A stretch of DNA of 6,394 bases from NCBI GenBank assembly GCA_030146605.1, contig JASLBO010000014.1, positions 1 to 6,394 of the forward strand. Reading direction: 5' to 3'. Of this stretch, positions 5,556 to 6,394 are shown in pieces. This DNA comes from Sphingomonas sp. (GTDB taxonomy: Bacteria > Pseudomonadota > Alphaproteobacteria > Sphingomonadales > Sphingomonadaceae). Within the stretch, counting starts at the first letter, position 1. The number at the start of each line of letters is the position of its first letter. A model generated the notes under the pieces. That model was not told where the DNA came from, did no database searches, and saw nothing but the letters and a program-made list of their open reading frames with translations. Position numbers and translations under genes: made by a program.

Positions 5556-6374
5556 ATGGAAGGCGAATCCGCCGACAACGCGACGCTGTTTCCCGCGACT
5601 GTGGGCGAGAAACTTCGTGCGGCGCGTGAGGCGCAGAAGCTCGAGCTGAGCGAAGTCGCCAGCCGCACCCGCATCCCGCAGCGCCATCTCGAGGCGATCG
5701 AGAACGGCAATTATACCGGCCTGCCTTCGCTCACTTATGCGATGGGCTTCGCCAAATCCTATGCCCGCGCGGTCGGTGCCGACGAGGTCGCGATCGGCCA
5801 CCAGCTGCGCGAGGAGCTGGGCGACCGGCCTGAGCGCCCCGCCGCCCCGCCGCCTTATGACTTTAACGAGCGTTCGCGCGTACCGTCGAGCGGGATCGCC
5901 TGGGTTGGCGCGATCGTCGCGATCCTCGTGCTGATCGGCGTCGGACTCTGGTACGGCACCGACCTGTTCCGCGGCGCCGCGCCCGCCGACGAGCCGGTGG
6001 CGATCGAGAACCTCACCGCGGGCAATGCCGCGGCGGCAGCGCCGACGCCCGCGGCGGTCGCCGGTGGGCAAGTAACTTTGGTCGCGATCGACACGGTCTG
6101 GCTGCGGGTCAGCGACGCGAACGGCAAGCGGCTGTTCGAGAAGGAAATGGCGACCGGCGAGCGCTATGACGTTCCTGCCGACGCCGATCGTCCGCGCGTC
6201 CGGACCGGGCGGCCGGATCGTCTCCAGGTGCTGATCAACGGCTCGAACGTCGCCCCGCTCGGCACCGGCGTCGAGACGATCGAAACCGATGTCAGCGCCA
6301 CGGCGCTGCAGGCGCGCGGGCAGCCGGGCGGACCCGGAGAAGCCACGGCTGGCAACACGACCGCGACACCTTAA
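5556..6374 (+). CDS. RodZ-like cell-shape protein (HTH, one membrane helix, DUF4115)
   Basis: A 272-residue single-pass inner-membrane protein with the RodZ architecture. Residues about 15-88 form the Xre/HTH_25-type helical domain (VGEKLRAAREAQKLELSEVA, then RIPQRHLEAIENGNY and YAMGFAKSYARAVG). Aromatic residues Y61 and F65 sit at the helix face that contacts MreB in characterised RodZ proteins. After a short juxtamembrane stretch with R106 and R108 comes the membrane helix (about 113-133), a periplasmic Ala/Pro-rich linker (about 140-170), and a DUF4115 beta domain (about 172-248; VWLRVSDANGKRLFEKEM, LQVLING) ending in a Gly/Thr/Ala-rich tail. RodZ anchors MreB filaments to the elongation machinery; the HTH normally binds protein rather than DNA. 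The linker is shorter than in E. coli RodZ, which is common outside the gammaproteobacteria. Stop TAA is at 6372-6374. The role in shape is inferred from family; the symbol rodZ is likely but not demonstrated. Confidence 0.88.
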   Translation: MEGESADNATLFPATVGEKLRAAREAQKLELSEVASRTRIPQRHLEAIENGNYTGLPSLTYAMGFAKSYARAVGADEVAIGHQLREELGDRPERPAAPPPYDFNERSRVPSSGIAWVGAIVAILVLIGVGLWYGTDLFRGAAPADEPVAIENLTAGNAAAAAPTPAAVAGGQVTLVAIDTVWLRVSDANGKRLFEKEMATGERYDVPADADRPRVRTGRPDRLQVLINGSNVAPLGTGVETIETDVSATALQARGQPGGPGEATAGNTTATP

Positions 6375-6394
6375 GGCTGGCGACAGGTGCGGCG
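6375..6394. other. Window end, no feature seen
   Basis: Twenty bases remain after the RodZ-like stop. I see no complete start codon with a clear ribosome binding site and no hairpin, so it cannot be told whether the transcription unit continues. Confidence 0.5.

Noticed and set aside
5061..6071. 336-codon minus-strand frame opposite the ptsP end and RodZ-like start
   Set aside because: It runs across the ptsP stop and the rodZ-like promoter and RBS, and its composition is that of an antisense shadow.
1..6394. CRISPR array, insertion sequence, prophage, toxin-antitoxin or defence island
   Set aside because: No regularly spaced repeats, transposase, integrase, tRNA-like attachment site or composition break was seen. 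All the larger genes fit chromosomal families or a plausible lineage-specific exported protein.

Overview
This 6.4 kb window looks like ordinary chromosomal DNA from a GC-rich alphaproteobacterium, most likely a sphingomonad (Sphingomonas or a close relative). That assignment rests on the very high GC content, the strong third-position G/C bias, and the character of the proteins, especially the GAF-type PtsP, the RodZ-like protein and a secreted protein carrying a YNFFAQPPAQ-type motif. I could not run a database search, so the genus is an inference. I see no mobile element, tRNA, rRNA or CRISPR array, and no stretch over 300 bases lacks a gene.

Layout. Bases 2-931 (+) hold the 3' part of an FMN-dependent oxidoreductase of the nitronate monooxygenase/FabK superfamily; its start lies left of the window. 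It converges on a two-gene minus-strand operon, with a GC-rich hairpin (942-960) between the two transcription units. The operon is a PadR-family repressor (2278-1937) followed by a six-helix membrane protein with an N-terminal HAAS-like helical domain (1937-978). The two genes share one base in a TGATG junction. A 171-base divergent intergenic region follows. It carries a near-perfect 17-bp palindrome (2308-2324) that is the obvious candidate PadR operator. On the plus strand come an uncharacterised exported protein (2450-3112), then ptsP, encoding Enzyme I of the nitrogen-related phosphotransferase system (3171-5447), then a RodZ-like cell-shape protein (5556-6374) with its own strong ribosome binding site and a perfect -35 hexamer upstream.

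How the genes may work together. PadR and the HAAS membrane protein form a recurrent bacterial pair: a cytoplasmic repressor co-transcribed with a membrane protein, probably autoregulated through the palindrome. That palindrome also lies in the upstream region of the exported-protein gene, so the repressor could control both directions. PtsP starts the PEP -> NPr -> EIIA-Ntr phosphorelay and appears catalytically intact. The RodZ-like protein should link MreB to the envelope. No sequence evidence ties these last two functionally beyond adjacency.

I do not see a clearly novel multi-gene system. The points most worth a second look are the palindrome and its divergent genes, a 17-codon upstream reading frame whose stop overlaps the exported-protein start (ATGA), and the FabK-like signature of the first gene, which argues against a routine nitronate monooxygenase label.
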